Positions 9,378 through 20,223 of a stretch of DNA of 64,000 nt are shown here, one piece after another (the stretch's first letter is position 1; every line of letters starts with the position of its first letter). Under the pieces are notes generated by a model. It saw nothing but the letters and a program-made list of their open reading frames with translations, searched no databases and had not been told where the DNA came from. This stretch comes from Agromyces italicus DSM 16388. Its GTDB lineage: Bacteria > Actinomycetota > Actinomycetes > Actinomycetales > Microbacteriaceae. Position numbers and translations under genes: made by a program. The stretch is from assembly GCF_000421545.1 (NCBI RefSeq), contig NZ_ATXF01000008.1, positions 124,001 through 188,000 of the forward strand, read 5' to 3'.

Positions 9378-10042
9378 GCATCCGTGTCGCCCTCGTCGAC
9401 GATCAGGCCCTGTTCCGCGCCGGCGTGCGCATGCTCGTCGAGTCGCAGCCCGATCTCGACGTGGTCGGAGAGGCCGGCGACGGCGTCGCGGCGGTCGCCC
9501 TCGCCGCGACCGAGCGACCCGATGTCATCCTGATGGACGTGCGGATGCCGCTCGCCGACGGCATCGTCGCGACCGAGCGGATCCTCGCGGACGCGGATCG
9601 CGACGGCAGGGCGGCGCCGAGAGTGCTCGTGCTGACGACGTTCGACCTCGACGAGAACGCGGCGCGTGCGATCCGGGCCGGTGCGAGCGGGTTCGTGCTG
9701 AAGGACGCCGACCCCGAGTTCCTCCTCGCTGCGATCCGCACGGTGCATCAGGGCAACCAAGTGATCGCCGCCTCGGCGACACGCGCCCTGTTCGCGCACA
9801 TCGGCGCGGGCTCGACGACTCGGCCGGCGCCGACCGCCTGGTTCGAGCTGACGCCGCGCGAACGGGAGATCTTCGCCCTCGCCGCACGCGGGCTCTCGAA
9901 CAGCGAGATCGCCGCGTCCGAGTTCCTCTCCGAGGCGACGGTGAAGACGCACGTGAGCCGGATCCTCGCGAAGCTCGGCCTGCGCGACCGGGTGCAGCTC
10001 GTGGTCTTCGCCTACGAGCACGACCTGTCGTCGAGCGGGTAA
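9374..10042 (+). CDS. LuxR/NarL-family response regulator
   Basis: A 222-aa regulator. The receiver domain has acidic pocket D9-D10, phospho-acceptor D55 (VILMDVRMP) and Lys in FVLKDAD. A C-terminal LuxR-type HTH follows (LTPREREIFALAARGLSNSEIA ... ATVKTHVSRILAKLGLRDR). The start codon overlaps the kinase stop (ATGA), so the pair is co-translated. Target genes cannot be inferred, but an ABC exporter of the MacB type lies nearby at 11204, a common target of such systems. Confidence 0.94.
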   Translation: MSIRVALVDDQALFRAGVRMLVESQPDLDVVGEAGDGVAAVALAATERPDVILMDVRMPLADGIVATERILADADRDGRAAPRVLVLTTFDLDENAARAIRAGASGFVLKDADPEFLLAAIRTVHQGNQVIAASATRALFAHIGAGSTTRPAPTAWFELTPREREIFALAARGLSNSEIAASEFLSEATVKTHVSRILAKLGLRDRVQLVVFAYEHDLSSSG

Positions 10043-10076
10043 CTCAGGCGGGGCCGCGATGCGTGCGGCGATTCGC

Positions 10077-11099
10077 CTAGCCCGCCTCCGTGAGCAGGGC
10101 GATGATCGGCCATGCCCCATCGGAGCTGTTGCCCAGGACGCTCACGGTCGTCTCGGTGCGCGGATCGTGAACCGATCGGAACGAGACCCCTGCGTCGTGG
10201 CCCTCCATGACGAGTCTGCGTCCGGTCGCGTCGAGGAAGACGCCCATTCCGGACCGCAGGCGCTCATCGGGCAGGTCGAAACGCGGACGGATCATCTCCT
10301 CGACGGTCTCCTCGCGCACGATGCGGCCGCCGCGCAGTGCGCGCCAGAAGCTGTGGAGGTCGTCGGCGGTGGTGTAGATGCCGCCGTCGCCGTTCCCGCG
10401 CACCGGCAGGTGCAGCACATTGGTGCGATCACCCTCGTCGAACAGATAGCCGAGGGCGGCGTCGGCGGGGAGTTCGTCCGACCTCAGGAAGGAGGTCCGG
10501 CGCAGCCCTGCCCGCGAGCAGACCTCCGCCTCGACGAGGTCGTGGAACCCGACCCCGCTCACCCGCTCGGCGATCAGCGCAAGCACGATGTAGCCCCCGT
10601 TGCAGTAGGCGTAGCGCTCGCCGGGCGGGAACGACTGCGGGTAGCCGTCGACGACGGGCAGGAACGCCTCGGTATCGGCGAGGAGATGCACAGGAACGGG
10701 GAGCACGTAGTCGGCTGCCTCCCAGCCCGCCGATTCGTCGAGGTAGTCGCCGACGCCTGACGTGTGCGTGAGCAACTGCTCGACGGTCACCTCGGCGTCG
10801 ATGAGCGGCAGGTCGGCGCCCAGGATGCCGCGGACACGCGTGCTGAGCGACAGTGCACCCTCCTCGATGAGCCGGAGCACGGCCAGAGCGGTGAAGGTCT
10901 TGCCGCCGCTGGCGATCGCGAAGCGGGTCTGCGCGGAGTTCGGCACTCGAAGTGCGCGGTGCGCGTCGCCTTCGACGCGCTCGAGTCGCCGACGATCGCC
11001 CACGTCGACGGTCACGACGCCGGTGAAGGATCGCTCGCCCACCGCGGCGTCCAGTGCCGCGGCATCGATGTCCAGTTCCTCGGCGTCTTCGGCGACCAT
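10077..11099 (-). CDS. serine hydrolase, beta-lactamase/class C superfamily
   Basis: A 340-aa cytosolic-looking protein with no signal peptide. It shows the nucleophile motif SGGK (FAIASGGKTFTALAVL), the second catalytic motif YCN (ERYAYCNGGYI) and a late HDAG (EGHDAGVSFRS), the order seen in DD-peptidase/class C-type esterases. QLLTHTSGVGDY is also typical. I chose the ATG at 11099 because a TAGGCT hexamer lies 7 nt upstream (leaderless); an ATG at 11132 is in frame. The substrate is unknown. Confidence 0.85.
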   Translation of the reverse strand: MVAEDAEELDIDAAALDAAVGERSFTGVVTVDVGDRRRLERVEGDAHRALRVPNSAQTRFAIASGGKTFTALAVLRLIEEGALSLSTRVRGILGADLPLIDAEVTVEQLLTHTSGVGDYLDESAGWEAADYVLPVPVHLLADTEAFLPVVDGYPQSFPPGERYAYCNGGYIVLALIAERVSGVGFHDLVEAEVCSRAGLRRTSFLRSDELPADAALGYLFDEGDRTNVLHLPVRGNGDGGIYTTADDLHSFWRALRGGRIVREETVEEMIRPRFDLPDERLRSGMGVFLDATGRRLVMEGHDAGVSFRSVHDPRTETTVSVLGNSSDGAWPIIALLTEAG

Positions 11100-11106
11100 G
11101 CGTGGA

Positions 11107-11112
11107 AGCCTA
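11107..11112 (-). promoter_or_regulatory. -10 box of a leaderless promoter for the serine hydrolase gene
   Basis: On the minus strand this reads TAGGCT, 7 nt before the ATG at 11099. It diverges from the promoter of the ABC operon at 11191. Confidence 0.45.
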
Positions 11113-11190
11113 CGCGGTGCCGTCGACGTCATCCCAGAGGATGACCGCGAACCGATCCCTGGGCGGATGACGCGGGCGAGGGCGACTCCG

Positions 11191-11196
11191 TAGCGT
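11191..11196 (+). promoter_or_regulatory. -10 box of a leaderless promoter for the ABC transporter operon
   Basis: TAGCGT lies 7 nt before the ATG at 11204 and no ribosome site precedes the start. Confidence 0.45.
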
Positions 11197-11203
11197 CGAA
11201 GAC

Positions 11204-11965
11204 ATGCAGATCCAACCCTCAGACCTCGGTCTCATCGCCCGCGTCGCGGGCCTCGCCAAGCGCTACGGGCACGGTGCCGGCGCGGTGACCGCACTCGACG
11301 ACGTCTCGCTCGGCCTCCGCCGCGGCGAGTTCACCGCGATCATGGGGCCGTCGGGCTCGGGCAAGTCGACGCTCATGCACATCATGGCCGGCCTCGACTC
11401 GCCGACGGCCGGCCGGGTGTGGCTCGGCGACACCGACATCACCGAGCTCGGCGATTCGGCGCTCACGGTGCTGCGCCGTCGACGCATCGGATTCGTCTTC
11501 CAGTCGTTCAACCTCGTGCCGACCCTCGACGTGCGCGGCAACGTGATGCTGCCGTTCGAGCTCGACGGCCGTCGGCCGAGCCGCGACGAGCAGGCCTGGA
11601 TCGACGAGCTGTTCGACACGCTCGGCCTCGGCGGCCGCCTCACCCACCGCCCGCACGAGCTCTCGGGCGGGCAGCAGCAGCGCGTCGCCATCGCGCGGGC
11701 CCTCGCGACCCGCCCCGACCTCGTGTTCGCCGACGAACCGACCGGCAACCTCGACTCGCGCACCGGGCGCGAGGTGCTCGGCCTCCTCGCCGTCGCGAGC
11801 GCGCGCTACGGCCAGTCGATCGCGATGGTGACGCACGATCCGGTCGCCGCGAGCCATGCCGATCGCATCCTGTTCCTCGCCGACGGCAAGATCGTGCGCG
11901 ACGCCGGCCGGTCGACGCCCGAGGAGATCTCGGCGTTCATGCTCTCGATGGAGCTGGCGGCCTGA
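11204..11965 (+). CDS. ABC transporter ATP-binding protein (MacB/LolD type)
   Basis: A 253-aa ATPase. Walker [11 protein letters not shown]-loop [13 protein letters not shown], signature [15 protein letters not shown], Walker [15 protein letters not shown] and the H-loop THD are all present. The NLDSRTG sequence after Walker B is characteristic of the MacB/LolD/FtsE group, which drives mechanotransmission rather than solute passage. It overlaps the partner permease gene by 1 nt (TGATG). The likely role is export or membrane stress response, possibly controlled by the two-component system at 8184-10042. Confidence 0.93.
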   Translation: MQIQPSDLGLIARVAGLAKRYGHGAGAVTALDDVSLGLRRGEFTAIMGPSGSGKSTLMHIMAGLDSPTAGRVWLGDTDITELGDSALTVLRRRRIGFVFQSFNLVPTLDVRGNVMLPFELDGRRPSRDEQAWIDELFDTLGLGGRLTHRPHELSGGQQQRVAIARALATRPDLVFADEPTGNLDSRTGREVLGLLAVASARYGQSIAMVTHDPVAASHADRILFLADGKIVRDAGRSTPEEISAFMLSMELAA

Positions 11966-13362
11966 TGCGCACCCGCATGAAGGACCAGTGGCCGACGCTG
12001 CTGGTCGCCGCCCTCGCCGGCACCTTCGGGGTGCTGCTCCTCCATGTGACCGGCCTCCTCGCGGCGGCGATCCGCGCCGATGACGTCACCGGGGAGAGCG
12101 ACACGGTCGCCCTCATGCTCGGCTTCCTCGCCACGGTGTTCGTCGTGATCGCCGTCTACGTGAGCGCGATCGTCACCTCGAACACGGTCGCGACGGTCGT
12201 CGCGGGGCGCACCCGCACCATCGCGCTGCTGCGCCTGATCGGCTCGAGCGCGCGGGCGCAGCGCGCGCAGATCGCGAAGGAGGGTCTCGTCGTCGGCATC
12301 GCCGGCGCCGCGATCGGCGTGCTCGCCGGCACAGGTGCGGCGCTCGGCATCGAAGAGCTCGCGGTCGCGAACCGGATGCTCCCGGCGACCGACTACGGCT
12401 ACCTCAATGCAGCCGTCGTGCTGCCGGCGATCGCCGTCGCGCTCACGACCTGGCTCGCCTCGTGGGTCGGCTCGCGCCGGGTGCTGCGGGTGCGCCCGAT
12501 TGAGGCGATCTCGAACGCGACCGCGCAGGACCGCGAAGAACTCGGCCGACGACGCGGGCGCAATATCGCCGCGATCGTGCTCGTGGTCGTCGGCATCGGC
12601 CTCCTCGTCACCGGTGTGGTCATCGGCCTCACCGATCCGATCGGCGTGCTCATCGGCCTCGCCGGCGGCATCCTCTCGTTCACCGGCGTCGTGCTCGGCG
12701 CCGATGTCGTGATGCCGCCCGTGCTGCGACTCGTGGGCCGTCTCTTCGGCCGCTCGCCGGCGGCGCGGCTCGCCGCCGAGAACGCGGTGCGCAACCCCGA
12801 GCGGAGCTCGCGCATGACGATCGGCCTGGTCATCGGCGTCACGCTCCTCACGACCTTCTCGGTGACGATGGAGTCGTACCGCGCGATGCTGCTCGCCGCG
12901 CAGGCGGCGCAACCGGAGGTCTTCGCCGGCATCGAGGAGATGCTCAACGCGACGATCGCGGTGTTCACCGTGCTCATCGGTTTCAGCGCACTCATCGCCG
13001 CGATCGGCATGGTGAACACGCTGTCGCTGAGCGTGATGCAGCGCACCCGCGAGCTCGGCCTCCTGCGTGCGCTCGGCTTCGACCGGGGCCAGCTGCGACG
13101 CATGATCGTCGCGGAGAGCGCCGCGCTCACCGTCGCCGCCACCCTCACCGGGCTCGTGCTCGGCTTCGGTTACGGCTGGGCCGGTGCGCAGGCGCTCCTC
13201 GGCGGGGCCCAGGGCGAACCGGTGTTCGTCATGCCGGGCGTCCCCTGGGTGATGATCGGCGCGCTCATCGTCTCGGCGGGCGTGTTGACGCTCGTCGCAT
13301 CCATCGCCCCGGCGCGGCGCGCGATGCGCGTCTCGCCGGTGGTCGCCCTCGCGGTCGATTAG
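11965..13362 (+). CDS. FtsX-like permease of MacB-type ABC transporter
   Basis: A 465-aa membrane protein. Two FtsX-like modules are visible: TM segments around residues 10-35, 45-70 and 105-130, two more around 200-260, and a C-terminal set including the conserved GMVNTLSLSVMQRTRELGLLRALG. The MacB periplasmic domain is short or absent. The ATG overlaps the stop of the ATPase gene; an open frame further upstream only shadows that gene. Confidence 0.88.
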   Translation: MRTRMKDQWPTLLVAALAGTFGVLLLHVTGLLAAAIRADDVTGESDTVALMLGFLATVFVVIAVYVSAIVTSNTVATVVAGRTRTIALLRLIGSSARAQRAQIAKEGLVVGIAGAAIGVLAGTGAALGIEELAVANRMLPATDYGYLNAAVVLPAIAVALTTWLASWVGSRRVLRVRPIEAISNATAQDREELGRRRGRNIAAIVLVVVGIGLLVTGVVIGLTDPIGVLIGLAGGILSFTGVVLGADVVMPPVLRLVGRLFGRSPAARLAAENAVRNPERSSRMTIGLVIGVTLLTTFSVTMESYRAMLLAAQAAQPEVFAGIEEMLNATIAVFTVLIGFSALIAAIGMVNTLSLSVMQRTRELGLLRALGFDRGQLRRMIVAESAALTVAATLTGLVLGFGYGWAGAQALLGGAQGEPVFVMPGVPWVMIGALIVSAGVLTLVASIAPARRAMRVSPVVALAVD

Positions 13363-13484
13363 GGGGATCGCGGGGGGCGGGAGGGAAGGGCGGGCGGCGG
13401 CCTCGGGGGAGGCCGTCGCCCGCTTCCGTGCGTCCGACGACGCCGGCGGCGCGTCACGTGCATGCGGCCGCAGCGCTCGGATGT

Positions 13485-13490
13485 TAGCCT
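13485..13490 (+). promoter_or_regulatory. -10 box of a leaderless promoter for the leuA leader peptide
   Basis: TAGCCT lies 6 nt before the GTG that starts the leader peptide. Transcription would begin at the leader start codon, the arrangement often found for actinobacterial leader peptides. Confidence 0.6.
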
Positions 13491-13496
13491 TGTGCC

Positions 13497-13541
13497 GTGC
13501 TTCACGGCCTGCTTCTCCTTAGCTGCCGCAGCGAGTCCTAG
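13497..13541 (+). CDS. leucine-rich leader peptide of the leuA attenuator
   Basis: A 14-codon frame from GTG to TAG encodes MLHGLLLLSCRSES, with five Leu codons including four consecutive ones (CTG CTT CTC CTT). Such a run stalls ribosomes when charged tRNA-Leu is scarce. It ends 70 nt before leuA and lies inside a region able to form a strong hairpin. It is too short for standard gene calling but its content matches its position before leucine biosynthesis. The regulatory role is inferred from these features. Confidence 0.8.
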   Translation: MLHGLLLLSCRSES

Positions 13542-13564
13542 TTCGAAGGCCTCCCTCGCTGCGG
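13526..13564 (+). promoter_or_regulatory. attenuator stem of the leuA leader
   Basis: CCGCAGCGAG (13526-13535) and CTCGCTGCGG (13555-13564) form a perfect 10-bp stem with a 19-nt loop. The left arm is the Ser-Cys-Arg-Ser-Glu part of the leader ORF, directly after the Leu codons, so ribosome position decides whether the stem forms. No long U-tract follows, so the stem may act on translation or as a pause/antiterminator rather than as a classic terminator. Confidence 0.65.
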
Positions 13565-13581
13565 AGTTCGTCGTCGGCTGA

Positions 13582-15384
<1,803 letters not shown>

Positions 15385-15417
15385 CCCGTCCCTTGCGCCA
15401 TCCCCTGCGCCCGCCTA

Positions 15418-15495
15418 CCCGTTTCGGGGGTGCATCTCCGCAAGGAGCACGCCTCAGAGGCCCCGAAACATGCCGAAACACACCCCCGAAACGGG
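15418..15495. terminator. inverted repeat between convergent leuA and the TRIC-like gene
   Basis: CCCGTTTCGGGGGTG (15418-15432) and its perfect complement CACCCCCGAAACGGG (15481-15495) flank 48 nt. The intervening part contains two more CCGAAACA copies (near 15462 and 15473) that could pair with the left arm instead. It lies between two convergent genes and most likely ends transcription from both sides. The extra copies make it unusual. Confidence 0.55.
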
Positions 15496-15514
15496 GCAGG
15501 CGGGGAGGTGCGCG

Positions 15515-16207
15515 TCAGCGGCGGATGATCGGCAGCACGCCGGTCTCCGTCGCGACCTTGCGACGGTAGAGCATGCGCTGCTCGGGCAGCGAGAGGTCGA
15601 AGATCACTGCGAGCCACCGGATGATGCTCGTCACGACGATGCAGACCAACCCGGCGATGAGCAGCGGCACGCCGAAGGCGTCGAGACCGACCAGCACGAG
15701 GCATCCGGCGGCGGCGGCGACCGCGTAGAGCGAGCCGACGTGCATGATCGCGACCGGCAGGCTCATGAGCATGTCGCGCAGGATGCCGCCGCCGACGGCG
15801 GCCGCGACGCCGACGAACACCGCAGGAAGCACGGGCAGGCCGAGGTCGAGCGCCTTCGTCGTGCCGAAGGCGCCGAACATGCCGATGACGACCGCGTCGA
15901 GCCCGACGATGACGCCGCCCAGGCGCTGCAGGGGAGCGGCGAGCAGCATGCCGACGAGCGAGGCGACGACCGCGGTGACGAGGTACCAGTTGCTCTGCAG
16001 GGCGCCGATCGGCTGGTTCAGGAGGAGGTCGCGGATCACGCCGCCGCCGAATCCCATCACGATGCCGACGATCGCGACGCCGAGCAGGTCGAGACGGCGT
16101 TCGCCGCGGAATCCGGAGGCGAACAGTGCGCCCTGCACGCCGCCGAGACCGACGGCGGTCAGGTCGAGCCAGAGGGGGATCGTGAACTCAGCGGTTTCCA
16201 CGCTCAC
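15515..16207 (-). CDS. trimeric intracellular cation channel (TRIC/UPF0126) family protein
   Basis: A 230-aa membrane protein with about seven hydrophobic helices. It has the family's internal duplication, with [12 protein letters not shown] in the first half and [12 protein letters not shown] in the second. Members are small cation channels related to the eukaryotic TRIC. The start is GTG (MSVETAEF); another GTG two codons later is possible. It diverges from recO, 46 bp away. Confidence 0.88.
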   Translation of the reverse strand: MSVETAEFTIPLWLDLTAVGLGGVQGALFASGFRGERRLDLLGVAIVGIVMGFGGGVIRDLLLNQPIGALQSNWYLVTAVVASLVGMLLAAPLQRLGGVIVGLDAVVIGMFGAFGTTKALDLGLPVLPAVFVGVAAAVGGGILRDMLMSLPVAIMHVGSLYAVAAAAGCLVLVGLDAFGVPLLIAGLVCIVVTSIIRWLAVIFDLSLPEQRMLYRRKVATETGVLPIIRR

Positions 16208-16253
16208 AGTGAATCACGGATGCCGCGGGCGGCGGAGATGGGAGAATCGAGCT

Positions 16254-17006
16254 GTGCCCGTGTACCGAGATGAAGCCGTCGTGCTCCGCACCCACAAGCT
16301 GGGCGAGGCCGATCGCATCCTCACACTGCTCACGCGCGAGCACGGCAAGGTGCGCGCCGTGGCGAAGGGGGTGCGCCGCACGGGTTCGAAGTTCGGCGCC
16401 CGCCTCGAACCGTTCATGGTGGCCGATCTGCAGCTCTACGAGGGCCGTAGCCTCGACATCGTGAACCAGGCCGAATCGCTCGGCTCGTACGGAGCCCAGA
16501 TCACGCAGGACTACGCGGCGTACACGGCGGCGAACGCGATGGTCGAGGCCGCCGACAAGCTCACCGAGTCGGAAGGCTCGTTGCAGCAGTACCTGCTGCT
16601 CGTCGGCGCCCTCCGCTCGCTCGCCCGCGGCGAGCACGGGGCGGGCCTCACGCTCGACTCCTACCTGTTGCGCGCGCTCGCCCTCGCCGGGTGGGCACCG
16701 AGCTTCGGTGACTGCGCGCGCTGCGGTCGCGCCGGCGAGCACACGGCGGTCGTCGTGCAACTCGGCGGCGTCGTCTGCGACGACGAGTGCGCGCCGCCGG
16801 GCACTCCGCGCATCCAGCGCAGCACCGTGGCGCTGCTCGGCGCGCTCCTCTCGGGCGACTGGCCCCTCGCCGAGGCGGCCCCCGAACGCGACCGCAACCA
16901 AGCAAGCGGCATCGTCGCCGCCTACACCCAGTGGCACCTCGAACGAGGTCTCCGTTCGCTGCCGCACGTCAGCCGCGAGGCATCCGCCCCGCACCCCGCC
17001 CTCTGA
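16254..17006 (+). CDS. recO: DNA repair protein RecO
   Basis: A 250-aa recombination mediator that loads RecA on SSB-coated DNA with RecR. The N-terminal OB fold ([29 protein letters not shown]) and the C-terminal helical domain with a zinc site CARCGRAGE...CDDEC are intact. The GTG start follows GGGAG by about 9 nt. uppS begins 7 nt after the stop, a pairing usual in actinobacteria. Confidence 0.95.
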   Translation: MPVYRDEAVVLRTHKLGEADRILTLLTREHGKVRAVAKGVRRTGSKFGARLEPFMVADLQLYEGRSLDIVNQAESLGSYGAQITQDYAAYTAANAMVEAADKLTESEGSLQQYLLLVGALRSLARGEHGAGLTLDSYLLRALALAGWAPSFGDCARCGRAGEHTAVVVQLGGVVCDDECAPPGTPRIQRSTVALLGALLSGDWPLAEAAPERDRNQASGIVAAYTQWHLERGLRSLPHVSREASAPHPAL

Positions 17007-17013
17007 GGAAGCT

Positions 17014-17823
17014 GTGACACCGAAGCCCTTCACCCACCGCGACGCCGTGCCCTACAAGCCGCTCGACTGGACGGGCGTGCACCCGCCCGCGTTTCCGAAG
17101 GGCGCGGTGCCCGAGCACGTCGCGATCGTCATGGACGGCAACGGCCGCTGGGCGAACCAGCGCGGGCTCACCCGCATCGAAGGCCACAAGGCGGGGGAGG
17201 CGGCGCTCCTCGACGTCGTCGCCGGCGCGATCCAGGCCGGGGTGAAGCACCTCTCCGTGTACGCCTTCTCGACCGAGAACTGGAAGCGGTCGCCAGAGGA
17301 GGTGCGCTTCCTCATGGGCTACAACCGCGACGTGCTGCACCGCCGCCGCGACCAGCTCAACGAGTGGGGCGTGCGCATCCGCTGGGCCGGCCGCAGGCCG
17401 CGCCTCTGGGCCTCGGTCATCAACGAGCTGCAGTTCGCCGAGAAACTCACCGCAGGCAACGACGTGCTGACCCTCACGATGTGCGTCAACTACGGCGGGC
17501 GCAATGAGATCACCGACGCCGTGCGCTCGATCGCCGACGATGTCGCGGCGGGCCGGCTGCGGCCCTCGGCGGTGAGCGAGAAGCTCATCGCGAAGCGGCT
17601 CTACGTGCCCGAGCTGCCCGACGTGGACCTGTTCGTGCGCTCCTCGGGCGAGCAGCGCACCTCGAACTTCCTCCTCTGGCAGTCGGCGTACGCCGAGATG
17701 GTGTTCCTCGACACGCTCTGGCCCGACTTCTCGCGCACCCAACTGTGGGAGGCGATCGAGATCTACGCCCGCCGAAACCGACGGTTCGGCGGGGCGATCG
17801 ACGCCCCGACGGTCAGCGGCTGA
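17014..17823 (+). CDS. uppS: isoprenyl transferase (di-trans,poly-cis-undecaprenyl diphosphate synthase)
   Basis: A 269-aa cis-prenyltransferase supplying the lipid carrier for peptidoglycan. It has [14 protein letters not shown] with the catalytic Asp, the EGHKAG motif, [10 protein letters not shown], and the C-terminal [20 protein letters not shown] that binds isopentenyl diphosphate. The GTG start is preceded by GAGGAA. It is co-transcribed with recO and converges on the ABC1 kinase gene. Confidence 0.96.
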   Translation: MTPKPFTHRDAVPYKPLDWTGVHPPAFPKGAVPEHVAIVMDGNGRWANQRGLTRIEGHKAGEAALLDVVAGAIQAGVKHLSVYAFSTENWKRSPEEVRFLMGYNRDVLHRRRDQLNEWGVRIRWAGRRPRLWASVINELQFAEKLTAGNDVLTLTMCVNYGGRNEITDAVRSIADDVAAGRLRPSAVSEKLIAKRLYVPELPDVDLFVRSSGEQRTSNFLLWQSAYAEMVFLDTLWPDFSRTQLWEAIEIYARRNRRFGGAIDAPTVSG

Positions 17824-17834
17824 TCGAATCGGGG

Positions 17835-19556
17835 CTAGCGCCGACGCATCCGGTTGGCCGCACCCGCGAAGAGCGTGTGGGCCAGCGGCAGCGCGGAGCA
17901 GGCCATCAGCGTCCAACCGAGCACGGGATTCGCGCTGAGCAGCAGCACCCCGCCGATGAGGAGCGCCGCGAACAACACCGCCGACATGATCCGGCGGGCG
18001 ACCCCTTCCAAGCGGTCGAGGCGCCGTTCGAGCCGCGACGTGTCGAACGACATGCGGCCCTGATCCGCCTTCGTGATGAGCGCATCGACGCGTTTCGGCA
18101 TGCCCCAGAGGATCCCGGCGCTCGTCGCCGCCTGGCCGAGGAGCTCGTGCGCGACGTCGCCGCGCTCCTCATTCAGGAGTTGCGTGGCGTAGGGTTCGAC
18201 GGCGTCCCACACGTTGAACTCGGAGTCGAGCGAGCTGCACATGCCCGAGGTGAGCGCCATCGCCCGGATGAGCAGCAGAAGGTGCTCGGGCAGCTGCAGG
18301 GGCAATGAGCGCATGACGTCGCCGAACTCCACGCCGAAGTCGCGGAATTCGCGCGGATCCACGTCTCTGAGCTGGGCGAAACCCATTCCGCCGAAGCGTT
18401 CGAACAGCTGCGTGAGCGCCCGCTCGAGCGCAACGGTGTCGGCCGAGGGCATGAGCACCCCGATCTCCTGGGCGGCGCCGATCATGCCGTGGCCGTTGCG
18501 CGAGGCGACGGCGATGACGAGCGAGCGGAGTCCGCCGCGGAGTTCGTGCGGAACCTCGGCCATCATGCCGAAGTCCACGAAGGTCAGGCGCCACGCGATG
18601 TCTCGAACAGATGCAGACGCCGACTTCGTGCCGGCGGCGGCGGTGCGCGGCAGCGGCGTGACGAAGATGTTGCCGGGGTGCGGGTCGGCGTGCACGAATG
18701 CGTGGGTGAACACTTGGTCGAACATGACCTCGGCGAAGACGGTTGCGACCTCGCCGGGGGAGATGCCGGCGGCGCGCAGCGCGTCGGTGTCGTTGATCTT
18801 GATCGCGGTGACGTCCTCGAGCGTCAGCACCCGCCGGGTCGTGCGCTCCCACGCGACCGCCGGCGCGTACACGCGCGGCTCGTCGGCGAACGACTCCGCG
18901 AAGCGCTCGGCGTTCTGGGCCTCGTGCAGGTAGTCGATCTCCTCGTGGCTCGTCTGCGCGAACTCCTCGACGAGGGCGGGGGCGTCGACGTGGTCGGCGA
19001 CGACCCGCACTCGTCGCAGCCAGCCCGCGACGCGGCGGAGGGCCGCGAGGTCGACCGCGACGATCTGCTCGATGCCGGGGCGCTGCACCTTGACGACGAC
19101 CTCGTCGAGCCCGGTGTCGGCGGCATCGCTCGCTGAGAGCCGGGCGCGATGCGCCTGCCCGAGCGAGGCCGCCGCGACGGGGATCTCGTCGAACCGGGCG
19201 TACACCCGGTCGAGCGGGGCGCCGAGCTCGGCCTCGGCGAGCGCGCGGATCTCGGGGAACGGCACCGCCGGCACTTCGTCTTGGAGGCCCGCGAGCTCGG
19301 TGGTGATCTCGGGCGGCAGCACGTCGAGGCGGGCGGAGAGGAATTGCCCGACCTTGATCATGAGTCCGCCGAGCTCGACGGCGAGGGCGCGGAACCGCGA
19401 CGCGAGCGTCCGCATCCGTCGTTCGCGCGAGCGATCGGCGACCCCGCCGAGACCGAGCCTCGGCAGCACGAGCTCGAACCACCAGATCTGCACGAGCTGA
19501 CGCGCCGCGAATCCAAGAATGCGGCGCGAGCGGGCGCGGTGGGCACCATCGGTCAT
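17835..19556 (-). CDS. ABC1/AarF (UbiB) family atypical kinase
   Basis: A 573-aa protein. The family hallmarks are visible: the KxGQ motif in MIKVGQFLSARLDVLP, the Ala-rich loop PVAAASLGQAHRARL, VVVKVQRPG with the ATP-binding Lys, and FVHADPHPGNIFV with VDFGMMAEV. Two transmembrane helices sit near the C-terminus (ILWG... and LLIGGVLLLSANPVLGW regions). UbiB relatives support isoprenoid-quinone synthesis; here menaquinone or lipid handling is possible. It precedes the convergent uppS and lies downstream of the PadR gene on the same strand. Confidence 0.9.
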   Translation of the reverse strand: MTDGAHRARSRRILGFAARQLVQIWWFELVLPRLGLGGVADRSRERRMRTLASRFRALAVELGGLMIKVGQFLSARLDVLPPEITTELAGLQDEVPAVPFPEIRALAEAELGAPLDRVYARFDEIPVAAASLGQAHRARLSASDAADTGLDEVVVKVQRPGIEQIVAVDLAALRRVAGWLRRVRVVADHVDAPALVEEFAQTSHEEIDYLHEAQNAERFAESFADEPRVYAPAVAWERTTRRVLTLEDVTAIKINDTDALRAAGISPGEVATVFAEVMFDQVFTHAFVHADPHPGNIFVTPLPRTAAAGTKSASASVRDIAWRLTFVDFGMMAEVPHELRGGLRSLVIAVASRNGHGMIGAAQEIGVLMPSADTVALERALTQLFERFGGMGFAQLRDVDPREFRDFGVEFGDVMRSLPLQLPEHLLLLIRAMALTSGMCSSLDSEFNVWDAVEPYATQLLNEERGDVAHELLGQAATSAGILWGMPKRVDALITKADQGRMSFDTSRLERRLDRLEGVARRIMSAVLFAALLIGGVLLLSANPVLGWTLMACSALPLAHTLFAGAANRMRRR

Positions 19557-19607
19557 GCCGTCATCCTCTCGCGTCGAGACGGATGCGGCACCCGGTGCGG
19601 CACCCGA

Positions 19608-20180
19608 TCAGCCCTCGGCGAGGATCGTGTAGAGCCGGCGCCGCGCCTCGTCGAGCGCGGTCACGGCCTGCTGGATCTGCTCTGGCGACCCGCTGCGGCC
19701 GAGTTGGGCCGCGGCGGCGGCGAGTTCGACGCCCGCCTTGGAGAGTGCTCGGTGGGCGCCCCCGCCGACGGCAGGTGACGCCCAGGGCGCCGGCCGGTCG
19801 GCCGCCGCAGCGGCTTCGTCGCGGCCGGCCTCGGTGAGCGAGTAGGTCTTGCGCCCCTGCGTCTCGTCGGCGACGATCAGCCCTTCGTCGGCGAGGAGCT
19901 GCAGCGTCGGGTAGACCGAGCCCGCGCTCGGCTTCCACGAGCCGCCGCTGCGCTCGTCGATCTCCTGGATGATCTGGTAGCCGTGCATCGGCTGCTCGGC
20001 GAGCAGTGCCAGCACCGCCGCGCGCACGTCGCCGCGCGCCATTCGCCGCATTCCGGGTCGCTGGTCGAACGAGGAGCGCAGCTGCTCCATCGCCTCCCAG
20101 ATCGCGGCGCCCGGGTTGCCGGGTCCCGTTCCGCCGAAGCCTGCGCCGCCGAATCCGCCGTTCGGGCGATTGCCGTTCAT
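19608..20180 (-). CDS. PadR family transcriptional regulator
   Basis: A 190-aa regulator. A Gly/Asn-rich N-terminal tail (about 30 residues) precedes a PadR winged helix: VRAAVLALLAEQPMHGYQIIQEIDERSGGSWKPSAGSVYPTLQLLADEGL, then GRKTYSLTEAGR. The C-terminal helix would form the dimer. I chose the ATG at 20180 because GGGAGG lies 5 nt upstream. A palindrome just upstream suggests self-repression. The next gene downstream is the ABC1 kinase. Confidence 0.92.
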   Translation of the reverse strand: MNGNRPNGGFGGAGFGGTGPGNPGAAIWEAMEQLRSSFDQRPGMRRMARGDVRAAVLALLAEQPMHGYQIIQEIDERSGGSWKPSAGSVYPTLQLLADEGLIVADETQGRKTYSLTEAGRDEAAAAADRPAPWASPAVGGGAHRALSKAGVELAAAAAQLGRSGSPEQIQQAVTALDEARRRLYTILAEG

Positions 20181-20202
20181 GATGACCTCCCGCGATCCGC
20201 GA

Positions 20203-20223
20203 ACGATACTCAACGATATATCG
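20203..20223 (-). promoter_or_regulatory. PadR gene promoter with palindromic operator
   Basis: On the minus strand a TATCGT -10 candidate covers 20208-20203. The perfect palindrome CGATATATCG (20214-20223) falls in the -10/-35 spacer, and a second half-copy CGATA overlaps the -10 box. PadR proteins commonly bind AT-rich ATAT-containing palindromes, so an autoregulatory operator is likely; it would block polymerase. Confidence 0.6.

Noticed and set aside
10048-10087. Hairpin AGGCGGG/CCCGCCT between the response regulator and serine hydrolase genes as terminator
   Set aside because: Only 7 bp with a 26-nt loop, overlapping the hydrolase stop codon; too weak to claim.
13481-13522. Alternative short ORF MLALCRASRPASP before leuA
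   Set aside because: It overlaps the predicted -10 box and lacks the Leu-codon run; the frame from 13497 is much more convincing.
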